The notes under the pieces were generated by a model. The model saw only the letters and a list, made by a program, of their open reading frames with translations, had not been told where the DNA came from and ran no database searches. This document shows, piece by piece, positions 9,059-17,155 of a stretch of 64,000 bases of DNA. Origin of the DNA: Chitinophaga flava (GTDB lineage: Bacteria; Bacteroidota; Bacteroidia; Chitinophagales; Chitinophagaceae); the NCBI RefSeq assembly GCF_003308995.1, contig NZ_QFFJ01000002.1, forward strand, positions 1,798,001 to 1,862,000. The letters run 5' to 3'. The position numbers and the translations under genes are program-made. The first letter of the stretch is position 1; each line of letters opens with the position of its first letter.

Positions 9059-10312
9059 TTACCAGTTAAAGGAAAAATGGTGCATCCCGTCTCTATATTC
9101 GTAGGAAGGGGATATCTGGGAGGAGATACATATCTGCCGTACAATAGACAGTCCAAGTCCGTTATTTTCGTTGTTAACGGTGTTTTTATAAAACCTGGAA
9201 AAAACCTTTTCTCTGTCGAGGGCGGTATCTGTTCCGGTATTGGAGATGCTGACAGACTTTGTGTCCAGGGAGATGGCAATGTTGCCGCCTGGTTTATTAT
9301 GCCGGGTGGCATTGCTGAAAAGGTTATTCAGCAGTATTTCCAACAGGTCTGCATTCATTTTGATATAGGAATGACATACCTGAAGGCTATACGAAATTTC
9401 ACTGTCTTCCCAGATTTCTTCAAACTGGCTGGCTTTCCGCTGTAAGCTGTCGTGCAATGCAATGTCCTGCTGATTGCTGAATTGGTTGTTCTCAATTTTA
9501 GTCAGCAGCAACAGCGACTGACTTAATCCGGACAGCCTGGTGACGGCACTGTAGGCTTCTGCCAGCAGTTCTATCTGTGTTTCTGTGAAGTTGTCCTGTT
9601 GTATCAGTACATCGAGTTTGGAGCGGATAATGGCCAGCGGTGTCTGAAATTCGTGGGACGCATTCTCCGTGAATTCTTTTAGTAAGTGGTATTCTTTACT
9701 GGCATTACTGGTCACCAATTGCAGATGTTCATTCATAATACTGAATTCATCAATATTACTTTTTTTGAACTCCACAGCTTGATGGTTGTTCAATCTGAAA
9801 TTTTTCAGACTATTGAGGGTGCTGTAAAATGGCCGCCATAGCCTGGAAACAAAATAACGGTTGACAACAGCCAGGATCACTATGAGTAACAGGATCATGG
9901 TCATGGTGATCAATACAACGGTTTTGGTGATGTGTTTGATCCCTTCAAGCGGCCTGCTGATGATGATTCTGTAACGCTGATGATCGAGGCTGACAAAAAA
10001 AACGAGGGTACGGCCTATGTGTTTTTTGCCTTTCACGCGGATAGGTTCGCTGGCGTTGATCAGGTAAGGCTTGTCCACCGGGCTGCTGGCGGTATCTGTA
10101 GAAATCAGCAGATTGTCATACGTGGTAGCCAGTGGTAGTGCATGGTGCGTTTGTATATAGCTGTTGACCTTGTCCATCGTATCTTCCAGGTTTTCATCCA
10201 GTTCGTTGAGCAGCACGTTTTTGGTTAAAACATAACTGGCAATACCTGAAAGGACAAACAGTAAGGTCAGGATAAAAAAATTATGACGGTTGTAATGTAC
10301 GATCAGCTTCAT
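9059..10312 (-). CDS. two-component sensor histidine kinase
   Basis: 417 residues. The start at 10312 overlaps the stop of the response regulator by four bases (ATGA), which decides it and implies translational coupling. Transmembrane helices are at about 11-30 and 131-151, flanking a periplasmic domain of about 100 residues with no recognised fold. The dimerisation/phosphoacceptor helix holds SHEFQTPL with His220. The ATPase domain shows an N box (NLFSNATRHN), a short G1 (NTGTD) and GLGLSIVRQI. It phosphorylates the adjacent OmpR-type regulator. SHEFQTPL instead of the common SHELRTPL is a typical Bacteroidota variant. The signal is unknown; the receptor gene downstream is the obvious partner. 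Confidence 0.93.
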   Translation of the reverse strand: MKLIVHYNRHNFFILTLLFVLSGIASYVLTKNVLLNELDENLEDTMDKVNSYIQTHHALPLATTYDNLLISTDTASSPVDKPYLINASEPIRVKGKKHIGRTLVFFVSLDHQRYRIIISRPLEGIKHITKTVVLITMTMILLLIVILAVVNRYFVSRLWRPFYSTLNSLKNFRLNNHQAVEFKKSNIDEFSIMNEHLQLVTSNASKEYHLLKEFTENASHEFQTPLAIIRSKLDVLIQQDNFTETQIELLAEAYSAVTRLSGLSQSLLLLTKIENNQFSNQQDIALHDSLQRKASQFEEIWEDSEISYSLQVCHSYIKMNADLLEILLNNLFSNATRHNKPGGNIAISLDTKSVSISNTGTDTALDREKVFSRFYKNTVNNENNGLGLSIVRQICISSQISPSYEYRDGMHHFSFNW

Positions 10313-10998
10313 GCTGTCAGATTTTCTTCCACAAACTTGTATCCCATGCCATAGAGTGCTTTGATATAATCGGGACAGCCTTTGTCCATGAGCTTTTTCC
10401 GGAGATTTTTGATATGGGAATAGATGAAGTCGAAGCTGTATCCCAGCGTGGCATAATCTTCCCACAGATGGTCTGCAATAGCTTCTTTCGTGACTACGCG
10501 ATTTCTGTTACTGATAAAATACAACAGCAGTTTGTATTCTTTTTTGGTGAGATGAATTTCTTCAGCACCGATTTTTACTGTTTTGTCGAGGATGTTAACA
10601 GTTAGTTTATCGAAGGAGATGATGTTGTTGCCTTCAAAACTTTTCCTCCGGATGATGGAGTTGATGCGGGCCGTCAGCTCTGCGAGGTGAAAGGGTTTGG
10701 TGAGATAATCATCTCCCCCCATTTCCAGGCCGGTTATTTTATCATCCAGCGAATTTCTGGCAGAGATGATGATCACGCCGGATGAGACTTTGCGCCGCTT
10801 CATGTGCTGCAGCAGCTCCAGGCCGCTGCCTCCCGGCAGGGAGATATCTAAAACGATGCAGTCATAGGAACAGGTGTCCAGCTTATCTTTTCCTTCAAAA
10901 AAATTGTAGGCAGCATCACATAAAAAATTGCTTTGCAGCAGATAACTATGGATGCTTTTTGTAAGTGGCTTTTCGTCCTCAATAATTAGTAATCTCAT
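10309..10998 (-). CDS. OmpR/PhoB-family response regulator
   Basis: 229 residues. An N-terminal receiver has acidic IEDE (residues 6-9), phosphoacceptor Asp51 in IVLDISLPGGSG, and conserved Lys101 in YLTKPF. The C-terminal winged-helix DNA-binding domain covers about 130-225, with the LTKKEYKLLLYF and FIYSHIKNLRKKL segments. It is first in a minus-strand series of regulator, kinase and TonB receptor, overlapping the kinase by four bases. As a DNA-binding transcription factor its most likely targets are its own operon and the receptor; no clear direct-repeat operator was seen in the 120 bases upstream. Confidence 0.95.
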   Translation of the reverse strand: MRLLIIEDEKPLTKSIHSYLLQSNFLCDAAYNFFEGKDKLDTCSYDCIVLDISLPGGSGLELLQHMKRRKVSSGVIIISARNSLDDKITGLEMGGDDYLTKPFHLAELTARINSIIRRKSFEGNNIISFDKLTVNILDKTVKIGAEEIHLTKKEYKLLLYFISNRNRVVTKEAIADHLWEDYATLGYSFDFIYSHIKNLRKKLMDKGCPDYIKALYGMGYKFVEENLTA

Positions 10999-11081
10999 CG
11001 TTTGCAGGCTTAAAAGGGAATGTACTCGCCTTGCAAAAGTGGTTAATTAATTATTACTGAAGTATTAATTTAATATGAAAT

Positions 11082-11108
11082 TTACCTGTCCGGGTACCGG
11101 ACAGGTAA
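11082..11108. terminator. hairpin after the DUF2314/ankyrin gene
   Basis: TTACCTGTCCGG (11082-11093) and CCGGACAGGTAA (11097-11108) form a perfect 12-bp stem with a 3-base loop, 11 bases past the stop of the minus-strand DUF2314/ankyrin gene. The sequence after it on the minus strand is AT-rich but not a strict T run. Confidence 0.6.
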
Positions 11109-11119
11109 GCATGAATTTA

Positions 11120-11878
11120 TCAGTGGCTGAGTAATGGAATGATATGTTCCCAGTTCAGCTGCCGGGCAAAGTCCAGGGCTGTTTTCCCATCCAGGGTCTT
11201 TGCATTTTTATCGGCGCCGGCTTCCAGCAGTACTTCTACGATGGTTTTGTTGCCAGCGATGGTCTCTTTATGTAAGAGGGTGTATCCCGCATCATCCTGC
11301 TGGGTGATCTCACTGGGGTGCTGCTGCAGAAAGCTGATGAAGCTGTCTTTCATATTCACGCTCATGGGATGTTCTGTCAGGTTGCCAGGATGTTCTTTTT
11401 GCCCGCGTACTAGCTGTATATCGTTATAATCGCCAAAATCGAGGTCCCATGCTTCATCGTGTTGCTGCCGTTCTTCAGGGCTCATGCCGGAACGCAGCAG
11501 TTGAACGGTAAAACCTCCATAACTCTTGCCTTCGGTGGCCAGCAGCCAGTCGCAGATGCGGGATAAGGGCGCTTCTACATAATCACCGTTCTTCACATTT
11601 TGTAGTCTGTCAGGTTCGTTGATCAATACACCGCGGACCGTCTCTCCATCAAAACTGATCTCGTTTACCCACATATATTCAACGATGGGTTTGCCGGGAG
11701 TGCCTGTCTCTTCCGAAAAGGCTATTTTAACGCAAGCGAAGTCCAGTGCAGGCACGATCCTGCGGGACTCCCAGGATAGTTCCCGCCAGCAGTATTTAAA
11801 GGTTTCCTGAGCTTTTTTAAAGGCCCCGAGCATGGCAGGGTCATCACCTTCTGAATAAAAAATATGCTTTTCTTCCAT
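11120..11878 (-). CDS. DUF2314 domain protein with C-terminal ankyrin repeats
   Basis: 252 residues from the start at 11878 (MEEKHIFYSEGDDPAM, which matches the start of the DUF2314 fold); the frame is open to 11953, so a 277-residue form cannot be excluded. Residues about 1-165 are DUF2314-like: AFKKAQETFKYCWRELSWE, a central VKNGDYVEAPLSRICDWL stretch, and GGFTVQLLR. Residues about 180-250 contain ankyrin units with LLHKETIAGNKTIVEVLLEAGADKNAKT split across two repeats. No signal peptide, so cytoplasmic. The biochemical role of DUF2314 is unknown; the ankyrin tail suggests a protein partner. It appears monocistronic. Confidence 0.8.
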   Translation of the reverse strand: MEEKHIFYSEGDDPAMLGAFKKAQETFKYCWRELSWESRRIVPALDFACVKIAFSEETGTPGKPIVEYMWVNEISFDGETVRGVLINEPDRLQNVKNGDYVEAPLSRICDWLLATEGKSYGGFTVQLLRSGMSPEERQQHDEAWDLDFGDYNDIQLVRGQKEHPGNLTEHPMSVNMKDSFISFLQQHPSEITQQDDAGYTLLHKETIAGNKTIVEVLLEAGADKNAKTLDGKTALDFARQLNWEHIIPLLSH

Positions 11879-12061
11879 AGCGCTATATATCTGGATTTTT
11901 TGGATGCCATTGCAGCAAAAGCCATGCCTCATTGAATTAATAAACAGAATCATCTCTAAAACCGTTATCAGATAGGTTGCACAACAAACTAGTTACGTTT
12001 ATCAGGAATATCAGCAGCAATCAAATCTATCATGGTTGCTAACGAGCTAAAATAATCTGAC

Positions 12062-13066
12062 ATGCAAAACCAAACCACCATCCCCGTTGCACCGGCCACT
12101 CCGCTGGACCCGGCTACTGATCCGCGGATAGAAAGTAATACCAGGACCTTCCTGAATGCATTGAATGCCGGTGATGGCAAGCCGATGGAACAACTATCTC
12201 CTGTAGATGCCAGAGCTGTTCTGACAGGCGCACAATCATCCGTACAGGTCGATCTTTCAGGTATCGAAGTTGCTGAGAAAACTATTACCCATGAAGGTCA
12301 AAAGGTCCGGCTTCATATTGTAAAGCCACAAGGCAAAACAGGGATACTGCCGGTGTTTATGTTCTTCCATGGCGGAGGCTGGGTACTGGGTGATTTCCCG
12401 ACACATCAGCGGCTGGTGCGGGACCTGGTAGTGGCTTCAGAAGCAGCCGCTGTATTCGTTGATTACACGCCGTCTCCGGAGGCACATTATCCGGTGGCCA
12501 TCAACCAGGCTTTTGCCGCTACGCAGTGGGTGGCCGCCCATGGCAATGAAATTGGCGTGGACAGCAAAAGGCTGGCAGTAGTGGGCAACAGCGTAGGCGG
12601 TAATATGGCGGCCGTCATCGCATTAAAGGCCCTGGAAATGAGAGGGCCCGCTATGAAACTACAGGTACTCATGTGGCCGGTAACGGATGCCAACTTTAAC
12701 ACCAGTTCCTACCAGGAGTTCGCTACCGGCAGATTCCTCACTAAAAACATGATGAAGTGGTTCTGGGAGAACTATACCCCAGATGAAAAAGACCGCCGCC
12801 AAATATATGCGTCACCGTTACAGGCTACCCATGAGCAGCTGAAAGGCCTGCCGCCTGCCGTGGTGCTGACGGCCGAAAATGATGTGCTACGGGATGAAGG
12901 AGAGGCATATGCGCGCAAAATGGATGAGGCAGGCGTAGCGGTTACTGCCATGAGATATAATGGCATGATCCACGACTGGGGACTGCTTAATCCGCTGGCC
13001 GCCATACCTGGCACGCATAGTGCAATGTTAATGGTGGGAAGTGAGCTAAAGAAAGCACTGGCATAA
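12062..13066 (+). CDS. alpha/beta hydrolase, hormone-sensitive-lipase-type esterase
   Basis: 334 residues, typical for the Abhydrolase_3 / HSL family. The oxyanion motif HGGGW is at residues 103-107. The nucleophile elbow reads GNSVGG (Ser177) instead of the usual GDSAGG, with Asp274 (ENDVLRDEG) and His304 (GMIHDW) completing the triad. It likely hydrolyses short-chain acyl esters. There is no signal peptide. It is followed by a strong terminator and so is separated from the pirin/Mhq-like cluster that begins 145 bases on. The substrate is not inferable. Confidence 0.9.
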   Translation: MQNQTTIPVAPATPLDPATDPRIESNTRTFLNALNAGDGKPMEQLSPVDARAVLTGAQSSVQVDLSGIEVAEKTITHEGQKVRLHIVKPQGKTGILPVFMFFHGGGWVLGDFPTHQRLVRDLVVASEAAAVFVDYTPSPEAHYPVAINQAFAATQWVAAHGNEIGVDSKRLAVVGNSVGGNMAAVIALKALEMRGPAMKLQVLMWPVTDANFNTSSYQEFATGRFLTKNMMKWFWENYTPDEKDRRQIYASPLQATHEQLKGLPPAVVLTAENDVLRDEGEAYARKMDEAGVAVTAMRYNGMIHDWGLLNPLAAIPGTHSAMLMVGSELKKALA

Positions 13067-13078
13067 TTGGTTTATTGA

Positions 13079-13107
13079 ACGGCCTGAAGTTTTCAGGCCG
13101 TCTTGTT
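13079..13107 (+). terminator. rho-independent terminator after the esterase gene
   Basis: ACGGCCTGAA (13079-13088) pairs with TTCAGGCCGT (13092-13101) over a 3-base loop, followed by CTTGTTTTA. It ends the esterase transcript before the next operon. Confidence 0.85.
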
Positions 13108-13130
13108 TTACCAGACGCCATTTTCTTAAT

Positions 13131-13157
13131 CTATGTTAAGTCTGTTTCTTAACATAG
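13131..13157. promoter_or_regulatory. perfect 27-bp inverted repeat, putative operator of the pirin/Mhq-like operon
   Basis: CTATGTTAAG (13131-13140), seven bases, then CTTAACATAG (13148-13157). The 10-base arms match exactly and the element ends 54 bases before the pirin start, between a terminator and the operon. It has no T run, so a regulator-binding site is more likely than a terminator. A dimeric MarR/HxlR-type sensor is a reasonable guess, but no such gene is in the window. Confidence 0.6.
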
Positions 13158-13211
13158 TTCATCGGCCGGAAACGAAGGATGACTGAACTTTGTAGCATAA
13201 ACAGTTTACCT

Positions 13212-13931
13212 ATGGCACAGCATATTTTGCATAAGAACGAAAGCCGCGGTCATGATCACCTTGAATGGCTTGATAGCAAAAAGACCTTCAGTTTCGCGGA
13301 CTATTACAATCCCAAGCGAATGAACTTTGGCGCCCTGAGGGTATTGAATGATGATACATTGGCAGGAGGGAAAGGATTTGGATCACATCCACATGATAAT
13401 ATGGAGATCATCAGTATTCCGCTGGAAGGCGGCCTGCGGCACGAAGATACCGCTGGTAATAAAAAAGTGGTCACCGCCGGACAGGTACAGGTCATGAGCA
13501 CTGGTAGCGGCCTGTTTCACAGTGAATATAACAATAGTGATACGGAGACTGCTAAGTTTTTACAGATATGGGTATACCCGGAAACACTGAATACTACACC
13601 AAAATATACACAGATCACCTTGCCCGGGGCATCACAGGAAAACAAACTGTATGCATTTATACAACCAGGCCAGGAAACAGATACCGCCACCATCCGCCAG
13701 GATACCTGGTTTAGTATCGGAACCTTTGATAAGAATACGCAGCTCACCTATCAGACACATAAAAATGGTAACGGCGTGTATGCGTTTGTGATAGCCGGTA
13801 GTTTCCTTGTAGATGGTAAAGAGCTCTCTGAGCGTGATGGACTGGGCATTTGGGATACCACAGAGATGACTGTTCAATCGCTGTCAGAAAAAGCGGAACT
13901 GTTGCTCATGGAAGTGCCCATGGAATTTTAA
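13212..13931 (+). CDS. pirin-family bicupin protein
   Basis: 239 residues from the start at 13212 (MAQHILHKNESRGH), preferred because upstream codons to 13179 are not family-like. Two cupin halves: the N-terminal metal site has His59 and His61 (GFGSHPHDNMEI), then His103 and Glu105 (LFHSEYN). Relatives such as YhaK/YhhW are redox-linked, and some have quercetinase activity. It opens a cluster of four genes (pirin, receiver-like protein, MhqO-like dioxygenase, MhqD-like esterase) consistent with defence against quinones or related electrophiles. Cytoplasmic. A perfect palindrome just upstream is the probable control site. Confidence 0.92.
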   Translation: MAQHILHKNESRGHDHLEWLDSKKTFSFADYYNPKRMNFGALRVLNDDTLAGGKGFGSHPHDNMEIISIPLEGGLRHEDTAGNKKVVTAGQVQVMSTGSGLFHSEYNNSDTETAKFLQIWVYPETLNTTPKYTQITLPGASQENKLYAFIQPGQETDTATIRQDTWFSIGTFDKNTQLTYQTHKNGNGVYAFVIAGSFLVDGKELSERDGLGIWDTTEMTVQSLSEKAELLLMEVPMEF

Positions 13932-13954
13932 TCATCTTAAAAACTAATCTGGTT

Positions 13955-14263
13955 ATGGATAATACAATCAGGATACTGGCAATTGGTTATGATGAACCTA
14001 TCATGAAAGTGGTAGGCCGGCTGATAGACAGCCATGGCAACTGGCAGGGAACGGTTGCTATGTCCAGGGAAGAAGGCATGTTAAAACTACAATCGGGTTT
14101 TTATGATGCAGTGTTGCTTTGTGTAGGTGTTACAGAAGATGATGAAGCTGCATTGAATCAGGTAATGACTATCTCCAACCCGGACGCAAAACTAATACGA
14201 CATTTCGGAGGCGGCAGCGGTTTGCTTGAAAATGAACTGCGCGCTGTATTTGATAAAAAATAA
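13955..14263 (+). CDS. small receiver-like protein with Cys at the phosphoacceptor position
   Basis: 102 residues; the start at 13955 lies 23 bases after the pirin stop. The sequence follows a CheY-like pattern: beta-1 IRILAIGYDE, a helix, then FYDAVLLCVGVTEDDE, which aligns with the YDAVLLDVGLP block of receivers. Cys56 falls where the phosphorylated Asp would be, and it is the only cysteine. The late Lys/Thr positions are not clearly kept. It therefore probably does not accept phosphate. Set among quinone-detoxification-type genes, a thiol-based sensing or binding role is an attractive inference, not shown. No DNA-binding domain. It could also be a plain structural relative of unknown role. 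Confidence 0.7.
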   Translation: MDNTIRILAIGYDEPIMKVVGRLIDSHGNWQGTVAMSREEGMLKLQSGFYDAVLLCVGVTEDDEAALNQVMTISNPDAKLIRHFGGGSGLLENELRAVFDKK

Positions 14264-14275
14264 AAACAGACAAAC

Positions 14276-15211
14276 ATGAAAGAACAGATATTAGGCCTGC
14301 ACCACATTACTGCTATCGCAGGCGATGCACAACGTAACTATGATTTTTATACCAAAGTATTGGGTCTGAGGATGGTGAAGAAGACCGTCAACTTTGATGA
14401 TCCGGGCACCTATCACTTTTATTATGGGGATGAAAATGGTACGCCGGGCACTATTCTCACTTTCTTTCCCTGGGAAGGAATTGGTCAGGGCAGCAACGGC
14501 ACTGGGATGGCTACAGAAATAGCCTACGCTGTACCGGCCGGCAGCCTCGATTTCTGGAAAGACCGTTTTACCCGTTTTAATGTTTCTTTCACGGAAGCAC
14601 AGGAAAGATTTGGAGAGACATTATTACCTTTTACTGACCCTGATGGATTAAACCTTTCATTGCTGGTACCTCAGACCGCCGATAGCCGGAAAGGATGGGA
14701 AACAGCGGAGGTAAAACAGGATGTGTCCACTAAAGGATTTCACAGCACTACCTTGTCTTTAAAGAAAATAGATCCCACGGCCAAAATACTGACAGATATA
14801 TTCGGTTACCGTTTATTATCACAGGAAGGCAACCGCTATCGTTTTATTACTGATGCTGTTGAAAACGCTGCTGTAATTGATCTGCTGGAATTACCGGACG
14901 GAAACCGTGGGCATAATGCTGCCGGAACCAACCACCACGTGGCTTTCAGGGTAGCTAACAATGAGATACAAATGAAATACCGGGAGAAAGTGCAGCTGAA
15001 AGGATTACAGATTACACCACAGATTGACAGAGACTACTTCTTCTCTTTGTATTTCAGAGAACCAGGAGGGGTACTTTTTGAAATAGCCACAGACAACCCT
15101 GGTTTTACTGTAGATGAACCACTGGCCGAACTGGGAAGCAACCTGAAATTGCCTAAACAGTATGAGCCGATGAGGACCGACATCGAGAAAGCGTTGCCTC
15201 CATTACACTAA
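14276..15211 (+). CDS. ring-cleaving dioxygenase, MhqO-like (VOC family)
   Basis: 311 residues made of two vicinal-oxygen-chelate modules. The first opens with LGLHHITAIAGDAQRNYDFY, which carries the metal-ligand His (His9/His10), and has the VNFDDPGTYHFYYGD motif of this subfamily. The second begins around GFHSTTLSLKK, has TNHHVAFRV, and ends with the ligand Glu in PGGVLFEIATD. Bacillus MhqO relatives are induced by methylhydroquinone and are believed to open hydroquinone rings. It lies 12 bases after the receiver-like gene and 19 before an MhqD-like esterase, the same pairing as in Bacillus mhqNOD. Cytoplasmic iron enzyme. The substrate is inferred. Confidence 0.9.
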   Translation: MKEQILGLHHITAIAGDAQRNYDFYTKVLGLRMVKKTVNFDDPGTYHFYYGDENGTPGTILTFFPWEGIGQGSNGTGMATEIAYAVPAGSLDFWKDRFTRFNVSFTEAQERFGETLLPFTDPDGLNLSLLVPQTADSRKGWETAEVKQDVSTKGFHSTTLSLKKIDPTAKILTDIFGYRLLSQEGNRYRFITDAVENAAVIDLLELPDGNRGHNAAGTNHHVAFRVANNEIQMKYREKVQLKGLQITPQIDRDYFFSLYFREPGGVLFEIATDNPGFTVDEPLAELGSNLKLPKQYEPMRTDIEKALPPLH

Positions 15212-15230
15212 CAGAAAACGAAGATCAATC

Positions 15231-15848
15231 ATGCATAAGGAAAATATTGTAACAGCAGGAGCGGAGCTTGCAACGGCTAAAAAAGCACTGATAATGATTC
15301 ATGGAAGGGGAGCTTCCGCAGAAGATATCCTGGGCCTTTCCGGTCTCCTGAATGTGGCTGATTATGCATTGCTGGCCCCCCAGGCCACCAACCACAGCTG
15401 GTACCCACAGTCTTTTCTGGCACCTCCGGCACAAAATGAACCGTGGTTATCTTCAGCATTGGACATACTGAAGAAGCTGGTGGCGAACATACAGGAAGAA
15501 GGCATCCGGCAGGAAGATATTTATTTCCTGGGGTTCTCACAGGGAGCCTGTCTGACACTGGAATTTATAACAAGAAATGCAGGAAAGTACGGTGGTGCTG
15601 TAGCATTCACTGGCGGACTAATCGGTGATAAAATCTATCCGGAAAATTATCAGGGAACTTTTGAGGGCACGCCTGTTTTTATAGGCACCAGCAATCCTGA
15701 TTTTCATGTGCCGGTAGAGCGGGTGAAAGATACCACCCGCATACTAAAAAGTATGGGTGCAGCCGTGACCGAAAGGATATACGATAACATGGGACACACC
15801 ATTATCCGCGATGAAATAGACCTGGCGAATGAACTGGTATTCAGATAA
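15231..15848 (+). CDS. phospholipase/carboxylesterase, MhqD-like
   Basis: 205 residues, alpha/beta hydrolase of the carboxylesterase-2 type. The triad is visible as Ser103 (GFSQGA), Asp157 (NPDFHVP) and His189 (NMGHT), with IHGRGAS as the oxyanion loop. It ends the pirin / receiver-like / MhqO-like operon, and the MhqO-MhqD pairing matches the quinone-inducible genes of Bacillus, so it may hydrolyse ring-cleavage products. Only 12 bases separate its stop from the stop of the convergent Crp/Fnr gene, and no clear terminator fits there. Confidence 0.9.
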   Translation: MHKENIVTAGAELATAKKALIMIHGRGASAEDILGLSGLLNVADYALLAPQATNHSWYPQSFLAPPAQNEPWLSSALDILKKLVANIQEEGIRQEDIYFLGFSQGACLTLEFITRNAGKYGGAVAFTGGLIGDKIYPENYQGTFEGTPVFIGTSNPDFHVPVERVKDTTRILKSMGAAVTERIYDNMGHTIIRDEIDLANELVFR

Positions 15849-15860
15849 GGAAGAGGTATT

Positions 15861-16442
15861 TTATTTCTTCTTCTGAATACCACTTCTCACCTTACTTAAA
15901 AATTCGGGTGATACGCCCAGATATCTGGCAATCTGGTTTTGAGGTACCCGCTGTACAATCTGCGGGTACTTTTCAACAAATGCCAGGTAACGCTGTTCCG
16001 CCGTTTGGGAAACCAGGCTGTGAAAGCGCCGCTGTAAAGCAAAAAGAGATCGTTGCACTAACAGGCGGAACAGTGTTTCAAACTTGGGTATCTTCTGGTA
16101 AAGTTCGTTTTTACTTTTGTGGTCAATGATCAGCAGCTCACAGTCTTCAATGGTTTCAATAAACATATTGGAAGGCTTCTGCTCCGTAAAGCTGTACAGA
16201 TCGCTCACCCACCAGTCTTCTATAGCAAAGGACAAAATTGTTTCCGTACCATCATCACTTAAATAATAAGTACGGATGCACCCTTTCACGATATACGCTT
16301 CAAAATCGCATATTTCTCCTTCCTGTAACAGATAAGTACGTTTTCTCACCCGTCTGAACTTCAGCAGTGAATGAAACAACTCCCTCTCCTGTGGTGTGAG
16401 AGAAATACACTGATCTACAAATTTGTCAATCTGTTCAAACAT
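15861..16442 (-). CDS. Crp/Fnr-family transcriptional regulator
   Basis: 193 residues. Residues about 20-115 are a cyclic-nucleotide-binding-type beta-roll (RTYLLQEGEICDFEAYIVKG, then a strand-rich core). The C-terminus ends with a compact helix-turn-helix, QNQIARYLGVSPEFLSKVR. The phosphate-binding RxS/T motif of true cAMP receptors is not evident, as in many Bacteroidota members, so the ligand may be something else or absent. It is convergent with the MhqD-like gene and back to back with the ECF sigma gene at 16546, with about 100 bases between; it could control either, but this is not shown. Confidence 0.9.
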   Translation of the reverse strand: MFEQIDKFVDQCISLTPQERELFHSLLKFRRVRKRTYLLQEGEICDFEAYIVKGCIRTYYLSDDGTETILSFAIEDWWVSDLYSFTEQKPSNMFIETIEDCELLIIDHKSKNELYQKIPKFETLFRLLVQRSLFALQRRFHSLVSQTAEQRYLAFVEKYPQIVQRVPQNQIARYLGVSPEFLSKVRSGIQKKK

Positions 16443-16522
16443 AGCGGGTTAAAGATAAGTCAAAAATACGCCACTTAATAAATTGTTAACATACACCCTT
16501 ACCCCTGTAACGCCAACTATTT

Positions 16523-16530
16523 TACTTTTG
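16523..16530 (+). promoter_or_regulatory. candidate Bacteroidota -7 element before the ECF sigma gene
   Basis: TACTTTTG matches TANNTTTG exactly and ends 15 bases before the ATG at 16546, which would give a very short leader. No TTG sits at the standard -33 distance, so the match is half of a promoter only. Confidence 0.4.
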
Positions 16531-16545
16531 TCTTACTATCTGCTC

Positions 16546-17121
16546 ATGGAATCTTCAACAACACACGATTTATTTAAGGAAATTTACCTGACATACTGGG
16601 ATACCCTTTACCGGATTGCCTATAAAAAAATCGGTTACACACAGGATGCAATGGACATTGTGCAGGATACTTTTACATACGTGTGGCAGCAGTTTCCTTC
16701 ACTACAGCTGGAAACACCGAAGGCCAAACCCTTTTTGATCACCTGCCTGTATTACAGGATATTCAGCTTTTTACGTTCCCGGGGGCTAAACGAAAAACAC
16801 CTGCAACATTTTCAGGCATATCTGGAAAACGAGCTGCATACAGATCCCCATTACAACACCCAGGATATGGAGGCCGAACTGGAAGCCGTTAACATTGCAA
16901 TCATGGGCGCACTGGATCAGATGCCAGAGCGGATGAAGCAGATATTTGTACTGAACCGTTATGAAAATAAGTCTATTGAAGAAATAGCCATGCTCTATGC
17001 TATTGCGCCCAAAACAGTGCAGAATCAGTTGAGTGAAGCCATGCGCCGCCTGAAAAACCTGGCAGATTCTTATCCCGCTACTGTTTTATTGCCGCTGCTG
17101 CTCCTGCTGCTGGAGGATTAA
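16546..17121 (+). CDS. ECF RNA polymerase sigma factor
   Basis: 191 residues from the start at 16546. Sigma-2 is seen in AMDIVQDTFTYVWQQ and sigma-4 in MKQIFVLNRYENKSIEEIA followed by APKTVQNQLSEAMRRLK. The C-terminus is an odd hydrophobic tail (TVLLPLLLLLLED), common in sigma factors of this order and of unknown purpose. It is first in a long plus-strand series, with FecR 80 bases on and an STN-type TonB receptor after that, the FecI-FecR-FecA layout. It would direct RNA polymerase to this operon when the receptor is occupied. A GC hairpin with a T run lies between it and fecR. Confidence 0.94.
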   Translation: MESSTTHDLFKEIYLTYWDTLYRIAYKKIGYTQDAMDIVQDTFTYVWQQFPSLQLETPKAKPFLITCLYYRIFSFLRSRGLNEKHLQHFQAYLENELHTDPHYNTQDMEAELEAVNIAIMGALDQMPERMKQIFVLNRYENKSIEEIAMLYAIAPKTVQNQLSEAMRRLKNLADSYPATVLLPLLLLLLED

Positions 17122-17155
17122 ATCACCCGATGAGTTTTTGGTAACAATTTGTTAA

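Noticed and set aside
16059..16442. Crp/Fnr gene as a direct cAMP receptor
   Set aside because: The phosphate-binding motif typical of cAMP receptors is not seen, so only the family is given.
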